From positions 1 through 64,000 of the IMG/VR virus record IMGVR_UViG_3300036834_000231: DNA of 64,000 bases; one strand, 5' to 3'. This document shows positions 55,204 through 62,249 of this stretch, piece by piece. This DNA comes from a virus. A program made the position numbers and the translations under genes. The stretch's first letter is position 1; every line of letters begins with the position of its first letter. A model generated the notes under the pieces. It ran no database searches. It saw nothing but the letters and a program-made list of their open reading frames with translations, and was not told the origin of the DNA.

Positions 55204-55841
55204 TAAGCAGCCCTATGCGTCCGTGGGCGATTCTCCCGAAGGAATCGCGCTAGCGCCGGCCGCCTACAACGATCCACTGCGTAGCGAACCATGGAATGGT
55301 TTTCCGTGCTAATTTCACCAGACGGAATGAGCGACTCAAACCATTCCCGCACTGTATCTTGGTCGATATCCCGCATAGCATCGGTAGTGTCGTACGAGAG
55401 CTTAAACTTATCCCGCAAGGTACTAATGAAGTCATGGCACTCATACTCAGACCAGCCCTTGAGGTAGGCTTCATACTCGCGCTCGCTGAAATCCGTTTCG
55501 TCTAGGACGGCGCAACCATGGCGCAAGGTATGGTACGTTTGCTCGGCTATTTCTACCCGCGCAGTATCGAGCGGAGAAATGATGATAATCTCGTACCAGC
55601 CTGGTCCCCAATGCCCAAAGCGATGTACCTCAACTGTGTCGCTTTCTCCGCCGAGACTAGAGAGCATTGCAGCGAAATTGCTTTCCTCTAGGCAGTCACT
55701 GTCCCGCGTTTGCGTTACGGGCGCTACTAGCCAGTTCTGTTGCTCGTCTAAAGCTAAACCGGGAACGTCAAACTGAGTCGGCGCATATGCGCCATATGTG
55801 CTCAATACACTGTCCATTGTTGTCTCCATTTCGGTAGTCAT
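55203..55841 (-). CDS. Conserved phage protein of unknown function
   Basis: A 212-residue protein; AAGGAAAC precedes ATG 55841. VEVHRFGHWGPGWYEIIIIS, VLDETDFSEREYEAYLKGWS: a conserved phage type without a known role. Confidence 0.65.
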   Translation of the reverse strand: MTTEMETTMDSVLSTYGAYAPTQFDVPGLALDEQQNWLVAPVTQTRDSDCLEESNFAAMLSSLGGESDTVEVHRFGHWGPGWYEIIIISPLDTARVEIAEQTYHTLRHGCAVLDETDFSEREYEAYLKGWSEYECHDFISTLRDKFKLSYDTTDAMRDIDQDTVREWFESLIPSGEISTENHSMVRYAVDRCRRPALARFLRENRPRTHRAA

Positions 55842-55876
55842 AGTTTCCTTTCTTAATCGTGACCTAGGCCGGCGGC

Positions 55877-56107
55877 CTATTTTGTCTCGCTATCCGCGTC
55901 AAATTGCAGCCAGCCCACTTCCGCTGCGTCCAGAATGATTTGTTTAGCTTGCTGCGCGTTGAATCCTAAAGCTAGTAGGGCATTTTTCGCCCTTGTTCGA
56001 GCACTAAGAATAACCTTACGAGCTACAACACTGCCCTTGCCATGCTTACGATTAGCGGCAAGCTCTGCCGCTATTTGTTTGTCCTGAATCCGAATGATAG
56101 TTTCCAT
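55877..56107 (-). CDS. Small helical protein
   Basis: A 76-residue protein: METIIRIQDKQIAAELAANR, RAKNALLALGFNAQQAKQII. TAATG junction with the gene upstream. Confidence 0.6.
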   Translation of the reverse strand: METIIRIQDKQIAAELAANRKHGKGSVVARKVILSARTRAKNALLALGFNAQQAKQIILDAAEVGWLQFDADSETK

Positions 56108-56391
56108 TACTTAAGCCTTCCTTTGGGCGGCCAGATTTTAGCTAATTTTGCGTCCCACTTGACGAGCAGTCTGGCCGCACGCTCGTCCAGAAGTGAGTCT
56201 AGATCCTCACTGACCACATTGATACGGAAAGGCAAGTTATGCAGTTCACAATCTAGGTCACAATGGTCGATATTCAAGTCGGCTTCGTCCAGAATCGCCT
56301 TGACTTCGTTGTAGCGCGCGTTCATTGCATCCAGTTCATTGTTTAGCTCTATGATTCTGGCCGCCAGCGCTTTGTTTGATTGCCGTTTCAT
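56107..56391 (-). CDS. Small coiled-coil protein
   Basis: A 94-residue protein: IELNNELDAMNARYNEVKAI, long helices. Overlaps on both sides show operon translation. Confidence 0.6.
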   Translation of the reverse strand: MKRQSNKALAARIIELNNELDAMNARYNEVKAILDEADLNIDHCDLDCELHNLPFRINVVSEDLDSLLDERAARLLVKWDAKLAKIWPPKGRLK

Positions 56392-56678
56392 TTGTTACTC
56401 GTCTCTCTCCGCGCCGGCCTATTCCATTCCTTATAAATCGTGATTGTCGGCTCATAGATCGGCAGAGCTTCAATCTTCGCTAGCGCTTTGTTAATCGCGG
56501 CCAGAGTTTTCGCTTTTTTGATTGCTTCGCGAAACCACTCGATATTTACTTCGTCCGTTTGAAGCCGATCAGCGAGTAATGCGATAACCGTCTCATTAGC
56601 ACGGTTCTTGGCCGGCCATAACTGGCATTCCGTTCTGTAAGATTTGTTGTACTTATACTCCCAAGCATGAATCGACAT
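56388..56678 (-). CDS. Small protein of unknown function
   Basis: A 96-residue protein: HAWEYKYNKSYRTECQLWPA, IKKAKTLAAINKALAKIEAL. Unknown family. Confidence 0.6.
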   Translation of the reverse strand: MSIHAWEYKYNKSYRTECQLWPAKNRANETVIALLADRLQTDEVNIEWFREAIKKAKTLAAINKALAKIEALPIYEPTITIYKEWNRPARRETSNK

Positions 56679-56706
56679 TTACCGTTCCGTTCCTCTCTCT
56701 GGCCGC

Positions 56707-56931
56707 CTAAGCTCTAATGCCATGGCCAGCCAACGCGTCTCGCATAGTCCGGAGCATGATAAGCAAGTTGGGCGCTAACTCAGTCACTTGCGCGTTAGTC
56801 GATTTAATGGCGTCTAACTCGCTAATCTCTCGTAACAAAAACGAGACGTCATTTCGAATTGCCAGAATCGTATTGTTTGCGCCGGCGTCATACTCTCTCT
56901 GTCTGACGTCGAATAACTCGCTGTCGCTCAT
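56707..56931 (-). CDS. Small protein, first gene of the minus-strand run
   Basis: A 74-residue protein; AGAGAGGAAC before ATG 56931. FLLREISELDAIKSTNAQVT. The operon promoter should lie at 56950-57115. Confidence 0.55.
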   Translation of the reverse strand: MSDSELFDVRQREYDAGANNTILAIRNDVSFLLREISELDAIKSTNAQVTELAPNLLIMLRTMRDALAGHGIRA

Positions 56932-57016
56932 TCCGTTCCTCTCTCAGTGGCCAGAAGTTTCGCTTTTGTAACTGCTTCGCGAAACTCTCGATTTGCACCG
57001 TCTGTAGCTCTCGCTA

Positions 57017-57058
57017 CTCTCGGCTGGCTCTCGTCTCTCTCTCGGCTGCTCTCGGCTG
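57017..57058. repeat. Three CTCTCGGCTG repeats in the operon leader
   Basis: Copies at 57017, 57039 and 57049, the last two in tandem. On the transcribed (minus) strand they read CAGCCGAGAG, in the likely 5' leader of the minus-strand run. Confidence 0.55.
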
Positions 57059-57127
57059 CCTATTCCAAGGTAGCGCAAACCGCGCAGTTTGTGTGGAAAA
57101 TGTGAAAGCAATTGATACTAGGCAGTA

Positions 57128-57325
57128 ATGGCTAAAAGGGAATACGAGGGCCCTATAGGCCTGGTCGGCGCGCCGGCCGGCGGCCAGGCGAAGAGACCCT
57201 ATCACCCTCCAAAAATAGGGCTAATGCGGCCAAAAGCGGCGCGGCCAATCCGCGGGTATGGAAATAAAAAGGGCAATTTTGGAAACTGTGGGCGGGTCGG
57301 GGTAGGGGAACGTGAGATAGGCTAA
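57128..57325 (+). CDS. Doubtful basic ORF
   Basis: A 65-codon frame (MAKREYEGPIGLVGAPAGGQ) rich in Gly, Pro and Lys. TGATACT lies before the ATG. Low-complexity composition and no motif make it uncertain. It runs into the repeat element at 57267. Confidence 0.3.
   Translation: MAKREYEGPIGLVGAPAGGQAKRPYHPPKIGLMRPKAARPIRGYGNKKGNFGNCGRVGVGEREIG
57267..57292 (+). repeat. GGAAACTGTGGG element, copy 1
   Basis: AAAAAGGGCAATTTTGGAAA then CTGTGG. The shared core is GGGCRATTT..GGAAACTGTGGG. Further copies at 59816-59861 and 61199-61246. Confidence 0.6.
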
Positions 57326-57335
57326 AGCGAAATAG

Positions 57336-57362
57336 ACCTGCTCAGTGGCGAAATGACTGAGA
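57336..57362. repeat. CTCAGT/ACTGAG repeat, copy 1 (copy 2 at 58690-58716)
   Basis: CCTGCTCAGTGGCGAAATGA then CTGAGAC. Copy 2 differs only at two or three bases in the loop. Each contains the pairing CTCAGT...ACTGAG. Both lie ahead of membrane coiled-coil genes. Confidence 0.65.
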
Positions 57363-57573
57363 CCTGTGCCAGGCATGACTATCGAGGCCGAAACGGAAGA
57401 AAAGGAGAAGGAGATAGGGATGGGTGGTAAGGGATAGGCGCATTACTTTGTGAGGTGGCGACCGCTGCCGGCCACGAGTGCGAAGACGATCCCGACGCCG
57501 CCGAAAACTTTGTGGAATGAGAGTTGCAAGCTATACGTGATTCACGTTATTACTGTGGTGTAAACTGATTATC

Positions 57574-57822
57574 GTGACCTGGGTGAATGTGTGGGGACCG
57601 GCGCTCATCGTGTGCTTGACCGCTTTTATGGGCTTTCTTTGGGGGAACGGGCGCGTCAAGGACTTGAAGGAAGACGTGATCCGGCACATCGACGGACTGG
57701 AAAAGCGTCTCACCGACAAAATCGACGCGGTGGAAAAGCGTCTCGACGACAAAATCGACGGCGTAGAGAAGCGTTTGACCGACCGCATGGAGCGGTTAGA
57801 GCATCCGATCTACCGGCCTTAA
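57574..57822 (+). CDS. Membrane-anchored coiled-coil protein
   Basis: An 82-residue protein: membrane helix WGPALIVCLTAFMGFLWGNG, then three repeats of 11 residues with the pattern EKRLTDKIDAV / EKRLDDKIDGV / EKRLTDRMERL. Same plan as 50004 and 58384. Confidence 0.7.
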   Translation: MTWVNVWGPALIVCLTAFMGFLWGNGRVKDLKEDVIRHIDGLEKRLTDKIDAVEKRLDDKIDGVEKRLTDRMERLEHPIYRP

Positions 57823-57840
57823 CATCTCCCCATCGCCCCT

Positions 57841-57980
57841 TTACTGCGTCACGCTTGGCATATCCACTCGCTCGGGCGGAAGTAATTGGTTTGATTGCTG
57901 CCTATTCGAAGAACCAAAAGGAGAACCTGACGGATGCCGACAAAAAAGCGCTCCACCGTATCGTCGAAAGCTTCCAGTAA
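57841..57980 (+). pseudogene. 3' remnant of a RelE/HigB-type toxin gene
   Basis: The frame ends ARAEVIGLIAAYSKNQKENL, TDADKKALHRIVESFQ, stop. This is the usual C-terminal part of RelE-family toxins (AYAKNE..LT...K..L..LVE). No matching N-terminal half precedes it. The end overlaps the antitoxin start as in complete operons. So the toxin seems truncated and the antitoxin kept. Confidence 0.65.
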
Positions 57981-58302
57981 GCGGGCTGATGGAAACAGCA
58001 AAAGGACGAGCCTCGGAAAGCACATTGAGGAAGGCTTGGAAGAATTTGCCGGGCACCTGCGCGGTGAAAAGAAACTGCGGACACGGGTGATTCACGTGCC
58101 GGATGCCGTCAATGTCCGGACGATTCGAGAACAGACGGGACTTTCACAGAGCGAGTTCGCGGACAACTACGGTTTTAACCCGAGAACGTTACAGGAGTGG
58201 GAACAGGGGAGAGCGAAACCGGATGGGGCGATTCGCGCTTATCTAACTGTAATCTCTAAGAATCCGGCCGCAGTAGAAAATGCTCTTAAGAAAGCGAGCT
58301 AG
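57934..58302 (+). CDS. Helix-turn-helix antitoxin (HigA/NadS-like), orphan
   Basis: A 122-residue protein: basic N-terminus (KKRSTVSSKASSKRADGNSK), then VRTIREQTGLSQSEFADNYG and FNPRTLQEWEQGRAKPDGAI, an XRE helix-turn-helix of the HigA2/NadS class. The cognate toxin upstream is only a remnant. Could now act as a plain repressor. Confidence 0.8.
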   Translation: MPTKKRSTVSSKASSKRADGNSKRTSLGKHIEEGLEEFAGHLRGEKKLRTRVIHVPDAVNVRTIREQTGLSQSEFADNYGFNPRTLQEWEQGRAKPDGAIRAYLTVISKNPAAVENALKKAS

Positions 58303-58370
58303 AGCGGAGGATGAGCGGGGGCGGCCGCTGGGGGAGTGCCGGCACGAGTGCGAGGATGGCGGGGAGTTGG

Positions 58371-58385
58371 ATATCGTGGGGATAT
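58371..58385. promoter_or_regulatory. Perfect start-phased dyad
   Basis: ATATC gtggg GATAT, ATG at +13 (58384). TATCGT lies six bases before the ATG. The GGGG of the spacer might also serve as a ribosome site. Confidence 0.75.
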
Positions 58386-58680
58386 GACGGGACCGAACTC
58401 AGAAGCTTTGCAGGTGTTTTACGGGACGTTGCCTTTGATAGGGGCGGCGGTATTGGCGGTATGGACGAACAATTACCGATTAGGGGAGTTGAGCAAGCGG
58501 CTGGACGATGGGTTGGCGGGGGTGAATAAGCGGCTGGATGATAGTTTGGGCGCGGTGAATAAGCGGCTGGATGACGGGCAGGGGGCGTTGCAGGCGTTTC
58601 GGGCGGACGTGCGGCAGGATTTTAAGGAGGTAAAGGAGCGGCTGACGGACCTGGAGAAGAGCGCGCGGTTGGTGAGGTAG
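58384..58680 (+). CDS. Membrane-anchored coiled-coil protein
   Basis: A 98-residue protein: membrane part VFYGTLPLIGAAVLAVWTNN, then LGELSKRLDDGLAGVNKRLD and repeats of NKRLDDSLGAV. The ATG is fixed by the dyad. Confidence 0.7.
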   Translation: MTGPNSEALQVFYGTLPLIGAAVLAVWTNNYRLGELSKRLDDGLAGVNKRLDDSLGAVNKRLDDGQGALQAFRADVRQDFKEVKERLTDLEKSARLVR

Positions 58681-58752
58681 GTTACAAGAGCCTGCTCAGT
58701 GGCAAGATGACTGAGACGGTCGGGATGTGCAGATGTTCCACCAGCTACATGA

Positions 58753-58776
58753 GGGCGAAAGTAATTGGTTTGATTG
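58753..58776. repeat. 24-bp copy of the toxin remnant
   Basis: GGGCGAAAGTAATTGGTTTG then ATTG, 23 of 24 bases as at 57874-57897. There it encodes RAEVIGLI of the toxin remnant. Here it lies upstream of the gene at 58795. Confidence 0.7.
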
Positions 58777-58794
58777 GGGACCGGCGGCGGAGGC

Positions 58795-59037
58795 ATGAGC
58801 GAGCTAAACGGCGGCGAGGGCGACAATCGGCGGCGGCTGGACCAGATGGAAGATGTAATTCAGAGCATGATTGCGCTGGTGCTTGAGCAGGGTAAGCTGT
58901 ACGACCGGCAGCACCAGCAGGCAATGGAGGAAATAAGCGAGGTGCGCGGCAGTATTCGGGAACTGTTGGAGTTGCAGAAGGAGCATCGCGTCGACATCAT
59001 GGCGCTGTTTCAGACGCGCAAGCGGGAGGGGCAATGA
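58795..59037 (+). CDS. Small coiled-coil protein without membrane helix
   Basis: An 80-residue protein: RRRLDQMEDVIQSMIALVLE, ISEVRGSIRELLELQKEHRV. ATG 58795 chosen after GGAGG. Overlaps the next start (ATGA). Confidence 0.65.
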   Translation: MSELNGGEGDNRRRLDQMEDVIQSMIALVLEQGKLYDRQHQQAMEEISEVRGSIRELLELQKEHRVDIMALFQTRKREGQ

Positions 59038-59177
59038 GCACGAGGAAGAACGCGGCGGCGGTCGCGTTGGGGCGGCGCGGAGGGAAGAACAGCCGGAAGA
59101 ACTTGAGTGAGGAGCAGAAGAGGGAGTTGGGGCAGCGGGCTGCGGCGGCCCGCTGGTCGAAGGAGAAGAAGGGATGA
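59034..59177 (+). CDS. Small basic protein, ALGRRGGK family
   Basis: A 47-residue protein: STRKNAAAVALGRRGGKNSR, QRAAAARWSKEKKG. This basic helical type (GRxGGKARA...AAxARW) is frequent in bacteria and plasmids; function unknown. ATGA overlaps at both ends. Confidence 0.65.
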   Translation: MSTRKNAAAVALGRRGGKNSRKNLSEEQKRELGQRAAAARWSKEKKG

Positions 59178-59680
59178 CTCACCTTGCGAAATACCACACG
59201 GAACTGATCGATCACCAGGAGATCCAAAAGCCATTGCCCAAGCGTTTACATGCCATCGTTCAGGCTCGCCTGATCTTTTTCCTTATGCAGTGGGGCGGCC
59301 CCCTGCAAACGCAGGTTCTGTCCGAGCAGAACGTCCTCTGCGGCGCGGATCGGCTGGTTCCGGATATCGCGGTGGTATCGACGGAGGCGCCAGATTACGG
59401 CGGGGATTTGAAAGCCCTAGACGTACTGTTGGCGATTGAGATTGCCTCGCCCGGGCAGAAGTATAACCAGCTCGTTGCGAAGTGCGATCGATTGCATAAG
59501 GGCGGGGCCCGACTGTGTTGGATAGTTCTTCCCGCTGAGCGCCAGGCGTTCATGTACTGGAGAGAGGAAGTGCCGGTCGAGGTCGAGGTGCTACGAATCT
59601 ACAACGGTCGAGCCGGCGATTGCACGATCACAACGGCTGACCTGTTCGCTGGCCTAGAACGCTACGAGGAGACGCTCTGA
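59174..59680 (+). CDS. Uma2-family protein, copy 4
   Basis: A 168-residue protein: VLSEQNVLCGADRLVPDIAV, LLAIEIASPGQKYNQLVAKC, GGARLCWIVLPAERQAFMYW. Closest in style to copy 1 (37278). The nuclease-like residues (PDIAV, IEIASP) are kept. Confidence 0.85.
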   Translation: MTHLAKYHTELIDHQEIQKPLPKRLHAIVQARLIFFLMQWGGPLQTQVLSEQNVLCGADRLVPDIAVVSTEAPDYGGDLKALDVLLAIEIASPGQKYNQLVAKCDRLHKGGARLCWIVLPAERQAFMYWREEVPVEVEVLRIYNGRAGDCTITTADLFAGLERYEETL

Positions 59681-59686
59681 AGCGGG

Positions 59687-59848
59687 ATGCACACATGCCC
59701 AGACTGCGGCCAGGCCTGCGACTGTGACGGCGAGGACATCTGGATGGAAGATGATCGCGGTATGCCCCTCGAACCGTGCCGGCACAGGTGCGAAGACGAC
59801 GACGAGGAAGGCCCGGAAAAAAATTTGGGGTTAGGGAGGGCGATTTAA
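59687..59848 (+). CDS. Small Cys-rich acidic protein
   Basis: A 53-residue protein: MHTCPDCGQACDCDGEDIWM, LEPCRHRCEDDDEEG. Likely one zinc ion. Pieces of its 3' part recur, non-coding, near 57464 and 58336, so this gene type was duplicated and decayed. Confidence 0.65.
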   Translation: MHTCPDCGQACDCDGEDIWMEDDRGMPLEPCRHRCEDDDEEGPEKNLGLGRAI

Positions 59849-59861
59849 GGAAACTGTGGGA
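59816..59861 (+). repeat. GGAAACTGTGGG element, copy 2
   Basis: AAAAAAATTTGGGGTTAGGG, then AGGGCGATTTAAGGAAACTG and TGGGAG. Lies before the methyltransferase gene. Confidence 0.65.
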
Positions 59862-59944
59862 GTGCTCTTCTTGCGGTCGTGACGACGCGGGAGAGTGAGA
59901 GCGCGCCGGTGGTGGACGCTGACGTCGACGACCGGGAGATATCA

Positions 59945-61186
59945 GTGAGTTTCGAGATTCTCTGTGGGGGCGCGCTTAAGGTATTGGGGACGCTGGCGGA
60001 GGGGATGGCGCAAACGTGCGTGACGAGCCCCCCGTATTGGGGGCTGCGGGATTACGGCACGGCGACATGGGCGGGCGGGGATGCCGCATGCGACCATGTG
60101 GCGGGCGAGATTCGGAGAGGATTGGGCTTGGCTGCCCTAGGCGAGCAGTATCGCGGTGGCGGTCACAAACAAGCTAAGGTTTCCAAGCTTCAATACGTCG
60201 GGACATGCGGCAAGTGCGGAGCGCGCCGCCTCGATCAGCAGCTCGGCCTCGAGCGGACGCCACAGGAATACATCGCCAACATCGTCGAGATCTTCCGCGA
60301 AGTGCGGCGCGTGCTGAAGGACGATGGCACGTTGTGGCTGGTCCTGGGGGATTGCTACGCGACGGGCGGCGGGAAAGTGGGGAATTGCCCGGGCGGTGGG
60401 GCGCAGGGGGATCGCTGGAAGGGCTTCCGGGGCAATCATCTAGTGGATAGCAAGCGAAACCCCGAGTCAATCCCGCTCGGGCCGATGACGCAGCCGAACC
60501 GCATGCCGCTGCCCGGATTCAAGCCGAAAGACCTCGTGGGCATCCCGTGGCGCGTGGCCCTTGCCCTGCAGGCGGATGGCTGGTGGTTGCGCTCCGACAT
60601 CATTTGGAGTAAGCCGAACCCGATGCCGGAGAGCGTCCGGGACCGGCCGACCAAGGCCCATGAGTACGTGTTTTTGATGGCCAAGCAGGAGCGCTACTAC
60701 TACGACGCGGATGCGATCAAAGAGCCGGGGGTCGCGGATAGCCTTGCCCGCTATGGGCGCGGGCGAAGCACAACGCATAAGTGGGCGAACGGCGGGCCGG
60801 GGAATCAGACGATCGCCAAGAGCTTTGCGCACATGGAGAAAGCCGGCTCGGGCATGCGTAACAAGCGCACCGTTTGGACCATCGCGACGTGTCCCACGCC
60901 CGAGGCGCACTTTGCCACTTATCCGATAGAGTTGGCCGAGCTGTGCATTCTCGCCGGCTGCCCGGCCGGGGGGGTGGTGCTCGATCCGTTCTCGGGCGTG
61001 GCGACCACGGGTCTCGCGGCGCTAAAGCATGGGCGCCGTTACCTCGGCATCGAACTGAATCCCAAGTACGTCGAGATGAGCCACCGACGCGCGCAGAAGT
61101 ATTATCCGCTGCTCGCGGAAGGCCCGGCGTTCGATGGGGAAGCGAGCGCCGTCCGCAAGTTTTTATCGACAGGCAAATTCTCGTAA
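59945..61186 (+). CDS. Beta-class DNA methyltransferase (N4-cytosine or N6-adenine)
   Basis: Encodes 413 residues from GTG 59945, with GGGAG six bases upstream; GTG 59879 would add 22 residues. Motif IV TSPPYWGLRDYG comes first and motif I LDPFSGVATTGLAALKHGRR last, the beta-class order. A zinc-like CGKCGARR lies between. SPPY fits N4-C or N6-A methylation. Stand-alone in the phage, probably anti-restriction. Confidence 0.88.
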   Translation: MSFEILCGGALKVLGTLAEGMAQTCVTSPPYWGLRDYGTATWAGGDAACDHVAGEIRRGLGLAALGEQYRGGGHKQAKVSKLQYVGTCGKCGARRLDQQLGLERTPQEYIANIVEIFREVRRVLKDDGTLWLVLGDCYATGGGKVGNCPGGGAQGDRWKGFRGNHLVDSKRNPESIPLGPMTQPNRMPLPGFKPKDLVGIPWRVALALQADGWWLRSDIIWSKPNPMPESVRDRPTKAHEYVFLMAKQERYYYDADAIKEPGVADSLARYGRGRSTTHKWANGGPGNQTIAKSFAHMEKAGSGMRNKRTVWTIATCPTPEAHFATYPIELAELCILAGCPAGGVVLDPFSGVATTGLAALKHGRRYLGIELNPKYVEMSHRRAQKYYPLLAEGPAFDGEASAVRKFLSTGKFS

Positions 61187-61198
61187 AAGACGCTCGCT

Positions 61199-61246
61199 CA
61201 AAAAAATTTGTGGGGGAAAAAGGGCGATTTTCGGAAACTGTGGGAA
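61199..61246 (+). repeat. GGAAACTGTGGG element, copy 3
   Basis: CAAAAAAATTTGTGGGGGAA, then AAAGGGCGATTTTCGGAAAC and TGTGGGAA. Ends directly before the perfect dyad of the next gene, so the two may form one promoter. Confidence 0.65.
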
Positions 61247-61248
61247 TG

Positions 61249-61263
61249 ATATCGTGAGGATAT
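61249..61263. promoter_or_regulatory. Perfect start-phased dyad
   Basis: ATATC gtgag GATAT, ATG at +13 (61262). TGATATCGT is an extended -10 word, six bases before the ATG. No -35 at 17 bases. Confidence 0.78.
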
Positions 61264-61519
61264 GGCGGCGTCGATTTGGCTGATTTACCGAGCGGCCGCG
61301 GGCGTCGATGGATACCTGGTGCGGCGTTATGACAGTTTGCCGGAGGAAGGGGTCATGCTGCGGCCGGAAGAAGAAGAGGCGGTGGCATATGGGTCGCTGT
61401 CGGAGGCGCGCGCGGCGCTAGAAGGAATGGCGGGGTTGGCGTGCCTGTACCGGCGATTAGAGATGACCGAGGCGGTGTTTCCGCTGCAGTTGATGGAAGC
61501 GTGGGCGCGGAAAGACTGA
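61262..61519 (+). CDS. Small protein of unknown function
   Basis: An 85-residue protein: IWLIYRAAAGVDGYLVRRYD, SEARAALEGMAGLACLYRRL. Start fixed by the dyad. Confidence 0.65.
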   Translation: MAASIWLIYRAAAGVDGYLVRRYDSLPEEGVMLRPEEEEAVAYGSLSEARAALEGMAGLACLYRRLEMTEAVFPLQLMEAWARKD

Positions 61520-61523
61520 AGAT

Positions 61524-61757
61524 ATGGGATACCGGCGGGTAGAGGACGTGGTGACGGTGGAACTCGCGGCGGCGGACTTCGCGAAGCTGATGGTGTTGTT
61601 GGGAGAGGCGCTCGCTTTGGGGCACCCGGAATGGACGAAAGAGGAGCGGCGGACGCGGCAGGACGAGATTTTGCGGCTGGTGAATCTGTTGAACGAGGGA
61701 AACGAGCACTGGAGGCCGTACGGGCGGCCCGAGAAGTTGGTTGAGCGAAATGCGTAA
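61524..61757 (+). CDS. Small helical protein
   Basis: A 77-residue protein: VELAAADFAKLMVLLGEALA, EERRTRQDEILRLVNLLNEG. ATG in GATATGG, four bases after the previous stop. Confidence 0.65.
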   Translation: MGYRRVEDVVTVELAAADFAKLMVLLGEALALGHPEWTKEERRTRQDEILRLVNLLNEGNEHWRPYGRPEKLVERNA

Positions 61758-61761
61758 CGTC

Positions 61762-61989
61762 TCAGACGTCTTCCTCCTCTCCGCATAGCATCTGGGCGAC
61801 GTCGAGGGCGAGTTCGGCGGCTTCGCGTTTCGTGAGGTGGGGCGGATCTTCGCGCTCCCCGCCGTAGCAGGAGCATTCGCCGAGCTGATGCGCGGCCGAA
61901 CCGACCACCATGCGGAAGAGACATTCCTGGTGAACGCCAGTTTCCGGCGCCGCTTCGCCGCACCACACGCAGAGGAGGTCCGTCGTCAT
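61762..61989 (-). CDS. Small zinc-knuckle protein
   Basis: A 75-residue protein. LLCVWCGEAAPETGVHQECL then GECSCYGGERED suggests one zinc site. C-terminal acidic helix. The ATG is phase-locked to the perfect dyad 61988-62002 on the minus strand. Confidence 0.65.
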   Translation of the reverse strand: MTTDLLCVWCGEAAPETGVHQECLFRMVVGSAAHQLGECSCYGGEREDPPHLTKREAAELALDVAQMLCGEEEDV

Positions 61990-62002
61990 ATCACTAGGAT
62001 AT
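61988..62002. promoter_or_regulatory. Perfect bidirectional start-phased dyad
   Basis: ATATC actag GATAT flanked by C and G, so CATATC...GATATG gives an ATG at +13 on both strands: 61989 (minus gene) and 62001 (plus; ATG GTG TGA, a two-codon ORF before ATG 62013). Confidence 0.8.
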
Positions 62003-62012
62003 GGTGTGAGAG

Positions 62013-62246
62013 ATGGCTGAGGAACAGACAGAGACGCGCCGCGCGATGAGACCGGGCTGGCCGTACGGGCGGGCGCGGCACATTGGCGGCGGGACGTTGA
62101 TTGTGTTTGCGTTTTACCGCACCCAGGCGGAGGCCGAGGAAGCCATCGCCGCGATCGCGCCAGACGCGCCACGTCAGTTCGTGGTGTTTCTGCCGCATTT
62201 GGCGGCAGAGCCAGCGGTATCACTAGGATATGGTGGTAAAGTTTAA
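62013..62246 (+). CDS. Small protein of unknown function
   Basis: A 77-residue protein: RHIGGGTLIVFAFYRTQAEA, EEAIAAIAPDAPRQF. The C-terminal VSLGYGGKV is again encoded by a dyad (62217-62231). Confidence 0.6.
   Translation: MAEEQTETRRAMRPGWPYGRARHIGGGTLIVFAFYRTQAEAEEAIAAIAPDAPRQFVVFLPHLAAEPAVSLGYGGKV
62217..62231. promoter_or_regulatory. Start-associated dyad (one mismatch)
   Basis: GTATC actag GATAT, nearly the same 17 bases as at 61988 (TATCACTAGGATATGGTG is shared). An ATG lies at +13 (62230) but the long frame starts at 62250. Confidence 0.65.
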
Positions 62247-62249
62247 CGG

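Noticed and set aside
57591-57840. 5' part of the long ORF leading into the toxin remnant
   Set aside because: This part overlaps the membrane coiled-coil gene in another frame and does not resemble a RelE N-terminus.
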